This document shows, piece by piece, positions 1-11,212 of a stretch of DNA of 64,000 nucleotides. Source of the stretch: Siphonodentalium dalli. Taxonomy: Eukaryota; Mollusca; Scaphopoda; Gadilida; Siphonodentaliidae. Location: positions 155,423,043-155,487,042 of the forward strand of contig CP136069.1 in assembly GCA_032622095.1 (NCBI GenBank), given 5' to 3'. The notes below the pieces were generated by a model. The model searched no databases. It saw only the letters and a list, made by a program, of their open reading frames with translations, and was not told where the DNA came from. Numbering within the stretch: position 1 is the first letter of the stretch; each line of letters opens with the position of its first letter. Both the position numbers and the translations under genes were made by a program.

Positions 1-1923
1 AGGCTTTCTTGGAGTCAAGGAATGCAACATATAAATTGGAGTTATTGTCTTTGGCATATGATACAGATTCCGTGATAATGAATGACGTCATCGAACAGCT
101 GATACCTTTCTGAAAACCCATTTGTTGTGCATTCGGAAATCGTTTCATTTGGTGGCTTTGAAGAAGACGGCTCAACAGAATGGACTCGAATAGTTTGTAT
201 AGGACCGATATAAGTGTTATAGCACGGTAACTATCAGGAGATGTCGGTGGATTAGGCGGTCCTTTGTACAACGGAATGACTATTCCTTCTTTCATCGTTG
301 GTGGAATCCACCCCATGCGGAATATACCGTCATATAGTCTTTTGATGCATTCTATGAAGGAAGTCGGAGCGTGCAACAAATGTTCATTCACTAAGTCATC
401 TGCTCCACACGCTTTGTTCTTTTTCAGTTTCCTCACATGAAGAACGATTTCGATGAGTTCGACTGGTTGACACTGTGGGCAGTTCGGTTGCACGGGATCT
501 TTAGCAAGAGAAACACAGCTAACAACTTCTCTGGTAACGTGGTCCTCAAACTCTGGCTCAGAGTGGGGTGGTGGATTGAACAATTCTCTGAAGTACTCAG
601 ACCAGCCAGAAAGTGTTTCATCTGCGTCACGTGTCAGAGACCCATTGAATTCCATAACCGATCCGACTTGAGAGACATGCGAACGGTTTCGGTTGATAGA
701 CCGCCAGAAGGACGTTTGGTTGGAGGCAGCGTCGCACTCAAGTTTGTTTTGTTGATCGGATAGATACACATTGAACGCAGAGCGATGAGCTTTCCTGAAA
801 GTCCTTTTAGCGTCTTTATACTGAACATACGTGGATGAGGTAAATACTCGTGGGCGACCAGCAAGCGACCACAATTTGTATTTTGACTTGCAATCAGAGC
901 TCAGACTGCTGAGTTGTTTATTCCAGTATGGTTTCGATGTGTGCGTGGTAGGACATTGGAGGGATAGTCTTTTCTGCGCTATCAATTAAAATGTCGACAC
1001 AATTGCGATAATACGAATCAAGGTCATTTTTGTCGTTTATCTCTTTTGTCAGTAACGGTTTGCACAGGGAAGTTAGATTGTCTTGATAAGACTTCATGTA
1101 TTCACATTTCCAGCGATATTTTTCCTCGTGTTATTTGACGGTGGTTTTAGTGTAGGAGCTACATCTATACAACAGAACACTGGTCTGTGGTTTGAACTAT
1201 TAGTTGCTGCATCTTCTGTGACATGAGTTTTAGATACACAATTAACCATCATGTCGGAGATGACAATGTGATCGAGCAGCGAAGGAGTCGCGCCGTCATA
1301 GTAAGGGACGTATGAGAAGTCACTGCCAGTACAAGATGATAATGTAGTGAGTGCTGTCAGGTTGTGCAGTTCGAAGAAGGCATCTAATGCTCTAGCACGT
1401 GGACACGTTAAACTTGAAAGTATCGTTCTATAGTTTTCCGCAAATTCGCATTCATATGTCCCATTAATATCACAGGACCATTCGGTTCCAGGCGTGAGGT
1501 AATGTCAGCTAAGTCTGATAAACAGTCGAGAAAATATGAAATATCGTGATTGGCACCGGGTAGATATACTTGAATCACGGAGAGAAAAAAATTATTATTC
1601 ATCTTGATCTGCAGAGAGATCATTCTATCATTTGTAGATTCAATCTCGATACACTGGATACTTTTGTGGACCAGGATAGCTATACCGTCTTTCACAAGAC
1701 AAACTCCATTCGCAGTTCGAATCGAACGACCCGGTTTCGCAATGTAAATGTAATCATGTGAGAGAAATCCGAAGGACGACAGTGAAAATTCATCAAGCCA
1801 ATGTTCAGAAATTCCGACGATCTGGAAATAGCCCGATGCCAGCATATCACTTAAATGGGAAGCACTCCCCTTGAAACCTGTCATATTCCAGGTGCATATA
1901 TTCAGCTTATTTGTAATAGCCAT
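1..1923 (-). pseudogene. Non-LTR retrotransposon ORF2 (endonuclease + reverse transcriptase), broken and cut by window edge
   Basis: ORF2 of an APE-type non-LTR retrotransposon. Its start, ATG at 1923, lies 17 nt inside the end of ORF1. The N-terminal part (1923 to about 1130) is an exonuclease-endonuclease-phosphatase domain: CTWNMTG, GISEHWL, a motif reading GHMNAN where the family has GDxN, and SLLDHIVIS. The region from about 950 to 1 is a continuous frame entering the RT domain: KKNKACGADDL, PDSYRAITLISVLYKLFES, MGFQKGISCSMTSF, and motif A VAFLDSKKA at the very edge. I see frame breaks near 1445, 1120 and 950, and the catalytic Asp of the GDxN motif is His, so this copy cannot make intact ORF2 protein. 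The rest of RT and the 3' UTR lie left of position 1. It probably belongs to the CR1/Jockey/I assemblage; the clade is not resolved. Confidence 0.9.
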
Positions 1924-4048
1924 TGTTTGTTGATCTGGGAGCTTCTGAGTACCAAGCCCTGCAGTAGACACCTGCGGGCCAGAAACGATTGTCAAGTAGT
2001 GGGATGCTTTCGTCTTTTGATACATTTAAACGAGCACTCACAGTCCCAATTCTGGAACTAGTGATGAGCTTCAAGAACGTTGGCTCGATACCTCTTTCAG
2101 ATAGAAAGTGAGCGAGGCCATTCTCTGTAGAACTTTCATCGATACCGCCCACGAAAAGACGCACTGTTCTTGTCCGGTGGACGCCTGAGAATCCATTTCG
2201 GTCATTATCTGAACGAGGATTCCTGTCAGAAATACGTGCGGTTTTGCGACTGGGCTCCCTCTTTAATGCCGCGGGACGTCTGTCGTTCCGTATTAGAGTT
2301 TCGATTTGCCTCGGTGCGCTCAGAGCATCGGCATAAGAATAAGGCGGACCGTCAGTGTTCACATGCTCAGCATGTTGTCGAGGAGGGGGTCTTTGTGTAG
2401 GATAATCTATACTACGTTCGCCATGTGTTGACAAATTATGAGCAGGATCGTCACTGTCCACGGATGCTCGTTGTATGTCGCTGTAGTTGTCGATGAACTT
2501 GAATATTTCTGACATATGTTTGCCAGCCTCTGGTTCGGTTATTACTTCAATGGGAGAAGGTTTTATACGAACAGGGGTGCGTTTAGAGTTGGAGTAATCA
2601 TCGCTATTGATCGAGAGATTTACTTCACAGACATTCAGATTTGCACTGTTGTTCGACGTATTGAGCTTCGAGTCTATATGGACAGATGTGTCAGCATCAA
2701 CATGAAGTTTTGCCTGTTTGTTAGAATCACATTTTGTGTTCATGTTGGCTGTTACAGGAGAAACAGAGTTGTACACACGTTCACTTGAGTTCTCGGGGGA
2801 TGTGGAGGGCCTAATGACATAGCAACTCCGCTTCGCGTGTGTTTCGAATGGAGAAACAGTTTCGGTGCACGAGGTGTCGGGTCGGGTGGCATTCGGAATA
2901 TGGGTCTGAACAATGGATCGGATTTCATCATATTTGTTTGCAGTATTGTCGGCATAAAGTTCGAAGACTTCCGCAAGCTGTTTGAATGTCGAATTCAAAT
3001 GCTCCTTTGTTTCCTTAGAAGACGACTTGCATTTCTGGGAACACTGCGTGACTTTGAGTTCAAGGCTGCGCGATTTTTGGGAGATTTTCGATGCGCGTGA
3101 TTCAATGTTCTTGAAATGTGAATCAACAGAATCGTTATTTGACTTTAAGTCGTTTTCAAGAACTTTGAGGCTGGATTTCAGTCCTGTTATTCCGTTCTTG
3201 GCTTCGTCATTCAGTCGTTCAACATCCAGTTTGATATTTTTCTGCTCGTCGACCACAGTCTTAATATCAGAGTTCAGTAAAGAGATAGATTCTTCTAGGC
3301 TGAGTATCGTTGTGTTTAGGTTTGCTTGAATGACTGTCATTTGAGTCAGCACTTCTCCGAGTTTATTTTGAACACATATAGAGTTGCATGCACAGGTCGA
3401 TACATCATTTTTAGGAGGTATCGGCGTCGCAGATTTCAACCGAGAAGATGGCGAAGTTAGCATGTCACGAATCTCATCCATGTTTCCGCCATTCATAAAC
3501 TGAACGAGGTTAAACACGTGTCTTGCGAGTTTTTTTGGAACAGGTATACCCTGGTCTCTGTTAATACGGTTTTTCAATTCATAGTCGAAGAGATCGGGGC
3601 ACACACCGCGCGCTTCAATAAATATGTTGGAGCGAAGACTTTCTAAACTGAAGCGATCCGGCATATCAATCAGAAGAGATGAAACGAACTGATCCCTTAG
3701 TTGATTCTGCAAACGTCGTAGATCCAACAAGGAATTATATTTGGGAATCTTCCTCTCAACGACATCTTTATCGGAATCAATAACACTGATTTCATCACGG
3801 ACACACTCCTCGCTGAGGAAATTATCACATGCCTCATCCAAATGAGAATCATCAATATTCTGAATAGAATTCAAATGGGACAGAGAAGCACACACTAGAA
3901 CAGTATATGTTTTCCCATCAACAATATTAATATGCTCACCCATGTTCATATGCGTACACACAGATGACTGTTCCATACTTGTATACGACCCACCAGGCCA
4001 GGAGAATAAAGAGACAGTACAAAAATATTTATTTAAACAAACAATCAA
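1907..4048 (-). CDS. Non-LTR retrotransposon ORF1 protein (nucleic-acid-binding type), open
   Basis: An intact 713-codon frame. ORF1 proteins of these elements bind element RNA as a chaperone and RNP component; that role is family knowledge. Visible here: an acidic N-terminal third; a region around residues 215-370 rich in Leu/Lys/Glu/Ser heptad-like patterns (ILSLEESISLLNSDIKTV and following) that looks like a coiled coil; a long Ser/Asn/Pro-rich linker; a basic segment near 610-640; and a C-terminal module of about 80 residues beginning RTVRLFVGGI and containing FWPAGVYCR, which resembles the RRM-like C-terminal domain of other animal ORF1 proteins. The annotated Met is the first in frame; Met-25 or Met-34 could be the real start. 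The stop overlaps the ORF2 start. The intact frame beside a broken ORF2 suggests a fairly recent insertion. It lies on the same strand as, and probably within, the phosphatase gene. Confidence 0.85.
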   Translation of the reverse strand: MIVCLNKYFCTVSLFSWPGGSYTSMEQSSVCTHMNMGEHINIVDGKTYTVLVCASLSHLNSIQNIDDSHLDEACDNFLSEECVRDEISVIDSDKDVVERKIPKYNSLLDLRRLQNQLRDQFVSSLLIDMPDRFSLESLRSNIFIEARGVCPDLFDYELKNRINRDQGIPVPKKLARHVFNLVQFMNGGNMDEIRDMLTSPSSRLKSATPIPPKNDVSTCACNSICVQNKLGEVLTQMTVIQANLNTTILSLEESISLLNSDIKTVVDEQKNIKLDVERLNDEAKNGITGLKSSLKVLENDLKSNNDSVDSHFKNIESRASKISQKSRSLELKVTQCSQKCKSSSKETKEHLNSTFKQLAEVFELYADNTANKYDEIRSIVQTHIPNATRPDTSCTETVSPFETHAKRSCYVIRPSTSPENSSERVYNSVSPVTANMNTKCDSNKQAKLHVDADTSVHIDSKLNTSNNSANLNVCEVNLSINSDDYSNSKRTPVRIKPSPIEVITEPEAGKHMSEIFKFIDNYSDIQRASVDSDDPAHNLSTHGERSIDYPTQRPPPRQHAEHVNTDGPPYSYADALSAPRQIETLIRNDRRPAALKREPSRKTARISDRNPRSDNDRNGFSGVHRTRTVRLFVGGIDESSTENGLAHFLSERGIEPTFLKLITSSRIGTVSARLNVSKDESIPLLDNRFWPAGVYCRAWYSEAPRSTNNGYYK

Positions 4049-6230
4049 TATATGCAGTGCACATCACTGCTGTTTTTTTTGTAGTGTTATTTTTTTTAAA
4101 CAGTAATTGTCACTGGGTGAAAAACACTCCAACATGGAGAAGCACTATCAGTAGGAAGCGCGATTTGTCGCTAAACAGTTTCTTTCTGACAGAAATCAGC
4201 TGAGACAGTACGTCAATCCGTGAACAATTTTTGGTCCTTCGAAACGACGACGCCGGGAGTACATCTCCGGAATTGTCCGAACTTATTAGGTCCTTCAAAT
4301 CAGCGACTACGAGAGAACATCTACCGGTTTGTTTTCCTTACCCGATAGCCATCAGTCCAATGTCGCTATTGTCTGCATTGACACTGGAAGAGACACCGTT
4401 TGTCACTGTCCATTATCGCTGTTGACACACAGACGAATTGAAGCGTGAAGAGTTTTGTCGAGCAAGGTCCACCTCCTTTCAATTAGCAAGCTGTGCGACT
4501 ACACAATGGCGATTATATAACAGTGGCTTTCCGGGTAAATGGACAAAGGAGTAATGGCGACATAATTACATACGACAATGGGTGTTGTATTTCCGAGGAA
4601 TAAAACAGGAAAATCCTTGCATTCTGGAAAACATAGACCGAAAATTCCGCGAGAGGCACCAAAATTGTCCATGGTTTGTTCTTCACATGCTCGATCCTAG
4701 ATTGAATCCATAGATGCACAGAAAAAATATCACAATTGCGACAATAAACGGATATTTTCCGCAGAAGACATGCTATTTGATCTGAAACCCACATCAGTTG
4801 TGAATTGAAAGCGGTAATTTAATGTGAAAAGAGACATTTGCCGCAGTGTTTACATATTTTTAAAAGTATGCGAACTCAGTTGACCTCGCGAACTGCATTC
4901 GGCATTTTCCGGTGAAAATATTCCGTAGATTTTCGATCAACCACGCACGATGAATTCTCCATTATAATCGTAATTATACGTGTCAATAAATAAATAAATA
5001 CATAGATTAAGTAAATATTGAAGATATAAATGTAATACATTAAATAAATTACGGGAATTACAACCATCTCACAGTTTAAAACAGTGTAAACACAACGAGC
5101 ATTAGAATAATATGGGGACCGCCATTTTGTTTGTAGAAATTCGTCTCGGTCAAAACAAACTCCGAACTATCCCGAGGTTGTTCGTAACACTTCGGCTTCC
5201 AGTTAAAACGTAAACAAAATATAAACAAGATGTCACTCTTTCCGATGTATATAGCATCATGTATTGAGTTGTTAGGTAAATCGAGTAAAATACACCACAA
5301 ATTACCGCCACAGATCATGGGCGTGTATAAGTCGTGTCATATGAATGCATGGGCCTGGAACTCGGACTAAATACCAGCATCTCGCCATCAAAATATCTTA
5401 GCTGGTTTTAGTACGAGAAGACTTGGACTAATTTACAGGATGATAAGTTTTGAGATATATAATTTGTACTGCCTTCCAGAGGTTGTGGAGATTTGTGTTT
5501 AAAACAGTGTGGCTACATTATGAATAGTTGGGACGATAAGCGAGTATTAATATAATTTATTGGTGTATGTTCGGAGGTCAAACAAAGTAATAGCAGACAG
5601 TTATGTACTCGTTTTTGGTTTGTTGTAGCGCAACGTGCATGTTTGTGGGGGGGGGGGGGTGGGGGGGGGGGCGTCCATTTGTGAGTATAAAATGCTTCCT
5701 TACCAAAATAAAATTTCAGTAGTTCCTCATATAGGCATGCTTCAAATACCTGCATGCTTGATACTTGTGAGATAATTGCATGCAATTTGCGGGCAAATTT
5801 CGGTGGAATCGCTATACATGTGGAACTATATACGGCATTTATAGAGATCCTCTGTCTATAATAAATACTGATTGACGAGTAGTTCCCTTTGGACATGTTC
5901 AGATAATTAATAAGTTGTCGTTTGTTGAACTTATTCTCTGAAAATTTCCCAGCAATCGTTACAGGAGGAACTACGGAGTTTATATTTATCACGCAGTTAG
6001 CTTCGGTGTATATATTACAGATGCATTTTATAAGCTAGCAGTTTTGCGATTGTTTTCCGGCAAAAATGCCAGGAAAATTAGCGAGTTTGTGAACACGGCC
6101 TATAATAAATAACAGTTTTATAAAATCCTTGCTCTAAAACGCTTGACATGTTAAAGGGGGACTGTACCCAAAATCCGGCCATTTATGGGACCATCTCCTT
6201 TTATACTCAACAAAATTTATGCACACTTAC
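4049..6230 (-). other. Possible 5' UTR of the retrotransposon and non-coding flank
   Basis: No convincing gene. The part next to ORF1 (to perhaps 4.5 kb) is a candidate 5' UTR, but I could not locate its 5' end. Short open frames show no recognised domain. A G-rich run occurs at 5646-5672. Relative to the phosphatase exon at 6231, this is downstream intron or flank. The metallophosphatase motifs expected in later exons were not seen here. Confidence 0.4.
5646..5672 (+). repeat. Poly-G tract (two long G runs separated by a T)
   Basis: Two adjacent runs of ten or more G on the plus strand, compatible with G-quadruplex formation. On the minus strand they read as a proline run in a spurious frame. 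Similar C or G runs occur at about 39610, 39728, 43183, 46352, 49007 and 58203. Confidence 0.8.
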
Positions 6231-6341
6231 CGGTCCAATTTTGCGAGTTGTGAAACCGTACACGTCACTTCTAGTCACATGCTGACTGCCGACGTCTGTG
6301 CACATTATGGTGTAGTTGTAAACAGTCGATGGTTTCAGCTC
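6231..6341 (-). CDS. Internal exon of a purple acid phosphatase-like gene (second half of N-terminal FN3-like domain)
   Basis: A 111-nt exon on the minus strand, bounded by a strong acceptor (pyrimidine-rich TTATTATTTTCAG) and a consensus donor (GTAAGTG). It is open in phase 0 and encodes 37 residues including ELKPSTVYNYTIMCTD and SDVYGFTTRKIGP. The pattern L-K-P-x-T-x-Y-x-Y ... S-D-V-x-x-F-T-T is the end of the fibronectin-III-like domain that precedes the metallophosphatase domain in purple acid phosphatases. Joined to the exon at 36387-36598, it follows HRATVK in phase, matching the family order HRVT-x-x-x-LKPGxxYxY. Purple acid phosphatases are secreted or lysosomal binuclear metallohydrolases; none of the metal-binding motifs are in this exon. 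Taken alone it could be a generic FN3 exon; the pairing supports the phosphatase reading. Confidence 0.7.
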
Positions 6342-6363
6342 CTGAAAATAATAACATGATCGG

Positions 6364-6860
6364 TCTTCTTCAGTCTCTTTATTAAGCCGACGAAAATCCT
6401 ATATCGGAATTACGTCTCTAGAACTCCATTAAAATTAGGTTCTGTATTGAAGGGATTCCCTCCATTTCATTGGAGAGTGGCGCAGACTGCGCGGGATAAC
6501 ATTGTTTGACAATTTTCCCACGCATTGTCAAACTCAAATATTGTTGGAAAACTGAATACGGGCGATATATACATAATTCATTTTACTCATCGCAATATAT
6601 AGGAGACATCATATTCGAGTTTTTTTTTATCAGTCAGCGATATTCTTTCGCATCTAGTTGTATTTACAACTATTTCTCAATACTTCGATTCTCACAAACA
6701 TTTGTTACGCCATGAATGCTCTCCATATTTGGAAACGGTTTATTACGTCATGTTGGGAATGCCGCATCGTCTTAGAAATGAAATATTATGGACACATCTA
6801 GAGACGTAATTCCGATATAGGATTTTCGTCGGCTTTTCAAAGAGACTGGGTCTTCTTCAA
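6364..6860. repeat. Inverted repeat, arms of about 60 bp
   Basis: Positions 6364-6424 and 6796-6860 are near-perfect reverse complements, sharing CCGACGAAAATCCTATATCG and ACGTCTCTAGA. About 370 nt lie between them. The left arm begins just upstream of the exon acceptor at 6342; the right arm abuts a retrotransposon C-terminal relic. Confidence 0.75.
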
Positions 6861-6886
6861 TCACTGGAATCACGAAAGAAAATGGC

Positions 6887-7163
6887 AGAACAACATTATG
6901 CAAAATTCGAACATGCAACCATAAACACCCAGTCGAAGTGGGTAGATGGCATGACATTGAAATTGAAGAACGAAGTTGCACGTTATGTACTTCTGAAGAC
7001 ATGAATTTAATTCCATTATCTATTCAAATTCGATACATTTAAAGAATCAAGAACCCGTCTCTTGCCAATAGAATTCACAAAAAACCCCACAAATGTAATA
7101 GTTATGAGTGAACTACTCAACACTAAAAACAAACAATTATTTCGACATCTATGTATATTCTGA
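6887..7163 (+). pseudogene. Relic of a non-LTR retrotransposon ORF2 C-terminus
   Basis: The plus-strand frame from 6887 reads LCKIRTCNHKHPVEVGRW, then EERSCTLCTSED: the conserved C-terminal region (LRTxNHxLPIExGRW ... CxxC) found after RT in many APE-type elements. After one frame change near 7000 it continues EFHYLFKFDTF and RTRLLPIEF, and ends in FRHLCIF before TGA at 7161-7163. The frameshift and lack of an RT domain mark a 5'-truncated dead copy. It is opposite in orientation to the element at 1-4048. Confidence 0.65.
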
Positions 7164-7202
7164 TAAGACAAATAGTCAAAGAATTTTCTTAGATTTATAT
7201 AT

Positions 7203-7408
7203 CACTAGCAGGGTTAATCGGCGTTGCCCAGGTTAAAGTGATGTGAAACCTTCTGTGGATATTATTTGGTGGGAATAGAGAATACTCTTTATTTATTTAT
7301 TTATTTACAACTGCGTATACTTCAGACGTTATAGCATGAAACATGAACATCATAAACACATTAGTTCGAAAAAATAAAAGACGACAATTGTGTTTTACAT
7401 AGAGATGT

Positions 7409-7443
<35 letters not shown>

Positions 7444-7570
7444 TAGTTTATCATATCTTCATGAAGATACAGATGTTTTAAAGATATGACCAGGTGCTCA
7501 TCTGTTATGGTGCTATATACTGGCTAATCATTTTCAGTTTAAAAGAATTGATGTTATGCATGTATAGCAG
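7203..7570 (+). repeat. Dispersed repeat, copy A (CTAGC-headed, with ATCA microsatellite)
   Basis: Begins with the CTAGCAGGGTTAATCGGCG head and is highly similar to 53637-54135 in the same orientation. Copy A lacks an internal segment of about 160 bp present in the other copy, and its (ATCA)n tract at 7409-7442 is longer. The head motif links it to the modular repeats at 53.6-63.5 kb. Confidence 0.8.
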
Positions 7571-8227
7571 CTACATGTGCCCGACACAGCGATATTTTGA
7601 GTTGTTTATGTTAGGCGATGAGTCTGTTCTAAAAAAAAATGAAAGAAATCCTCTGTATCGGGTAGATATACCCTTGTCAGATGTCAATATTAGAGGATCC
7701 TGAAAAGTCATGTGCCACGGACTGCGTTTTCCTTTATCTCAGAAGTAACCATATTTGACTGCACATTGTGACCACTATTTTTGAACAGGCCTGCTCTACA
7801 TTTCCATATCTCTTGGCAATTGTAACTTGTTTTGTGGAAACTATATTGAATGGGACAGACTCAATCGTGTTATAATATATACATGAGCCATTCTAATATG
7901 CGATCCTCTGACGATTCAAGGTTCCTCAGTTTGAATGAATATATGTATCTCTTAAATAGATTGATATAAATATACTTTTAATGCTTTCTTCTATGTAGCT
8001 GTGTTGCTAGATCATTATAGGAATGCCCTGATTTCCATCCCCATATAAATATGACAGCTGAGAAGATATAATTGTTCAAGTGACTTAATTCGGTCACCAT
8101 TTGTCGATATTGTGAAATTGGAATGCCAAAAACTCCTTAGAACGACATGGAGATGGCCTGGGAGATGACTATATATAACTTGTTGGATATCGGCGAATTG
8201 AACAATCTTATAAATGCTAGTGAATCC
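7571..8227. other. No gene seen
   Basis: AT-rich sequence with only short open frames and no recognised domain or clear repeat structure. Confidence 0.4.
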
Positions 8228-9840
8228 CCTCTCGCCATCCATGACCCAAATGACCCCAAATGTGATTTAATTCATCATATCATTAGAGAAGAACGTGCAT
8301 GAATTTGGTGGAATCAGTGCTAAATATATTTGTATCAACTTTGTATCAACTCCCCTCGTGCATGAATTGAACCGCGACACTTTTGTCATATTTAAACCAC
8401 GTCTATTAGACTCATGCATGCATTATATAATGGAGATGATTATATATAAGTTTGGTGGTAATCGGCAACTAAACAAATTCTTATCATAGGTATTACCCCC
8501 CCCCCTATCTCTCACACAAACGGCACCAATTTCGCGTCTTTAAATCACACGTTTATATTCCTCGTATCACGGAGAATAATAATATATCAATTTGGTCGAA
8601 ATCTGTGCTAAAAATAGTCCCTCCCCTGACACCAGCAACGTCACTTTAGAAAATATTAACCCGCACAATTATCTTACTCGCAAATATTTGATTCATTGTA
8701 TCATTTGAGAAGAACGTGTATGAGTTTGATGGTAATTGGCACTAAACATATTTTTATAAGTTTTTGGTGACCCTCCCGTCCCTATTTCGGACTCAAGCGG
8801 CGCCACTTTTGACATCATTAAACAACACACTTAGACTCATTATAGAGATGAATATATATAAAATTTATGAAAATTGGCGAGTATACAAATTCGTATCAAA
8901 TTTAGGGCCACCATTGCATCACCAATTTGGCGCATTTAAACCACACAATTAGATTATTCGTATCACGGAGAAGAATATGTACCAATCAGGTGGAAATCGG
9001 CGCTAAACATATTGTTTATCAATGTTTGTGTCCCTCTCACTCTCTAGGCACCCCTGACTCGAATCGCCCCACTTTTGACATCTTTAAACCACACAATTAG
9101 ACTCCTGATATCATGGAGATTAGTATTTGTAAGTTTGGTGCTAATCCGCGACTAAACAATTTTTTAGCAAATTTAGTGCCCACCCCACCCCACCCCCATC
9201 TCTCACCAAAGCAGCACCAATATGACGTCTTTAAAATCACACGATTAGATTCCTCATATCATGGATAAGAATGTGTATCAATTTGGTGGAAATTGGCGCT
9301 AAAAATAGCACCCCTGACTCGAATGACGCCACTTTTGACAGCTTTAAGCCACGACATTAGACACCATGGGGATGAATTTGTATAAGTTTCGTGGCAATCG
9401 GCGACTAAGCCAATTCTTATCAGATTTAGTACCCACCCACCGCCCCCCAAATATATCATCCCAACGACACCAATTTGGCGTCTTTAAATCACACAATAAG
9501 ATTCCTTGTATCATGGAGAAGATCTCAGAAGAATGTGCATTAATTTGGTGGAATTCGGCGCAAAAATTATTTTTGATACATTTTGGTGCCCCTCTCCCCG
9601 TCCGAGCATCCCTGACTCGAACGGCGCGACTTTTGACATATTTAAACCACACCATTATATTCCTCATATCATGGGGATGATTATATAACAACAACGGCGT
9701 CACTTTAGAAAATTCTAACCCTCGCCATTATCTTTCGCTTAAAAAGTTACCCCTATTAGACCCCTTTTGTGCCATCTAGGTGGTCCCCTGTGAATACACA
9801 GACAGACAGACAGACATTCGCAAATATAGATATAGATATA
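8228..9840 (+). repeat. Tandem-core repeat element with (GACA)n tail
   Basis: Alternating half-units of about 130-150 bp. One type carries GGTGGAAATCGGCGCTAAA (near 8305, 8596, 8728, 8988, 9281, 9544); the other carries GCGACTAAACAAATTCTTATC (near 8450, 8868, 9132, 9386). Units also share ATCATGGAGA and CTTTAAACCACAC. The array ends in a block reading AAAAGTTACCCC and CCATCTAGGTGGTCCCCTG, a GACAGACAGACAGACA microsatellite and a short tail at about 9840. This core-microsatellite-tail layout resembles bivalve pearl elements. An opposite-orientation relative lies at 41535-43318. Confidence 0.75.
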
Positions 9841-9984
9841 ACGTACAGGAACGCGCATGCATTAGAATATATATATGAGATTATAAAACAGTGTTTAAAT
9901 CTAATGAAGTGTATATATACATGTATACGGTAGCCAAATTATAGGATAATTGTATGACATTATTTATTTAATTCATAGCATGTT

Positions 9985-10120
9985 GGCCAGATATAATATG
10001 TTTGTTCGCCACGTTGACCACCTGTAAATCTGTACATATCTGTATATACCTAATATATTTATCGCTCAATGCCTTTGTTAAGGAGATGAGAAATAAATGA
10101 ATTGAATTGAACTGAATTGG
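9985..10120 (+). mobile_element. 3' end of a non-LTR retrotransposon with (GAATT)n tail
   Basis: The stretch ending AAGGAGATGAGAAATAAATG, followed by GAATTGAATTGAACTGAATTG, has the form of an L2/CR1-type 3' terminus (polyadenylation-like AATAAA and a pentanucleotide tail). No coding region was recognised upstream, so this is probably a severely 5'-truncated insertion. Confidence 0.5.
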
Positions 10121-10288
10121 AATGCGGTTCGGTGCCGCATCCCGTTTTTGGTAGTTATACGCCCCGTTCTCGCTGTGCATTTTTCTACGCTGCCTAATTC
10201 CAATGGAGTGTATTACAAAGTAATTATATTGTCTCTTCGCGTCATCAAGCATATTTGGATGAGAATGAAGACTCAATGTGGTATTTAA

Positions 10289-10502
10289 CCCTTTCAGTTA
10301 AATTTGAAAAATGATCAAGGAAATATGGGTCGATACAAAAATCGGACTTGGCACTTATTGATTATAATAATGTGATACATTGATGGAAAGAGCTCTAAGG
10401 GCTCTTTCCATCAATGTATCACATTATTATAATCAATAAATTTGAAAAATGATCAAGGAAATATGGGTTAATACAAAAATCGGACTTGGCACATTAAAGG
10501 GG
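10289..10502. mobile_element. TTAA-flanked MITE with a perfect 39-bp hairpin core
   Basis: Flanked by TTAA at 10285-10288 and 10503-10506, with CCCTTTCA-type ends. The centre (about 10357-10440) is a perfect inverted repeat with 39-nt arms starting TTATTGATTATAATAATGTG and a loop of a few bases. It shares the internal motif AAAAATCGGACTTGGCAC, present twice here, with the elements at 12858 and 50308. The TTAA target and CCC ends are those of the piggyBac superfamily; no transposase is present. Confidence 0.75.
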
Positions 10503-10744
10503 TTAAGAAGAATTGAGCATTTAATTCAGTAAAACATTTATTTCAGTAAAACATTTATTTCAGTAAAACATTATAACTCCGGGTTCGGAAAGTTGACAAC
10601 CGTAGTGATCTCAAGGCACAAATAAATGCTCAATTCTACGTTTAGGTCTTTTATATGTTTGATGTTGAATTACGTAAGCATGATTAACGCCACCCAACAA
10701 TAAAAGAGGTGAAAACTGTTGCAGTGATGCCGATAAAAGAATAT

Positions 10745-11212
10745 CACGGTGGGGAATCACGTGGTTTCGAGTTGATGTGCATCACGCATTCAAAATGGCC
10801 GAGGCGATCGAAAACGCGACCAGAAACGAGGACAAATCTAAATAAACTAAGATATGACATATTACATAGTATTGTGTCAGCTACGAGCAGATGCTATACT
10901 ATTTTTCAAACAAGCTGATACCCAACTTGTGTCCAAATTCACATTTGCTTGCTTTAACATTCTGACTAAAGTTGTCAGTCGAAGGATTATCCCAGAAGTA
11001 TGGACTCGTGTATTCCACGCACCTCCGACTGGCAACTTTGGTCAGAATGTTATAGAAAACCACCGAGTATTTCCGAGCAAATAAGGTATCAATTTGTTTC
11101 AAAAATAACTGTCAGTTCCTCGTATATTATGTTTTTGTGCGTTTTTATGCCTCAGCCATTTTTTATGCGTGGTACTCATCAACTTCGAAACCACGTGATT
11201 CCCTACCGTGAA
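10745..11212. mobile_element. Foldback element
   Basis: The outer arms (10745-10810 and 11145-11212) share GGAATCACGTGGTTTCGA and its complement, and the inner arms (10957-10985 and 11022-11052) share TTCTGACTAAAGTTG. The arms are degenerate and the two sides are of similar length. There is no coding content; short frames across it are artefacts of the hairpin. A 17-bp GGTTCGGTGCC-containing inverted pair lies further out (10120-10136 and 11438-11454). Confidence 0.65.

Noticed and set aside
437-763. 108-codon plus-strand frame
   Set aside because: It is the antisense shadow of the retrotransposon RT frame.
5513-5992. 159-codon minus-strand frame downstream of the phosphatase exon
   Set aside because: No recognised domain, includes a proline run from poly-G, and lacks phosphatase motifs or convincing splice sites.
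6772-7002. 76-codon minus-strand frame
   Set aside because: Antisense of the retrotransposon C-terminal relic on the plus strand.
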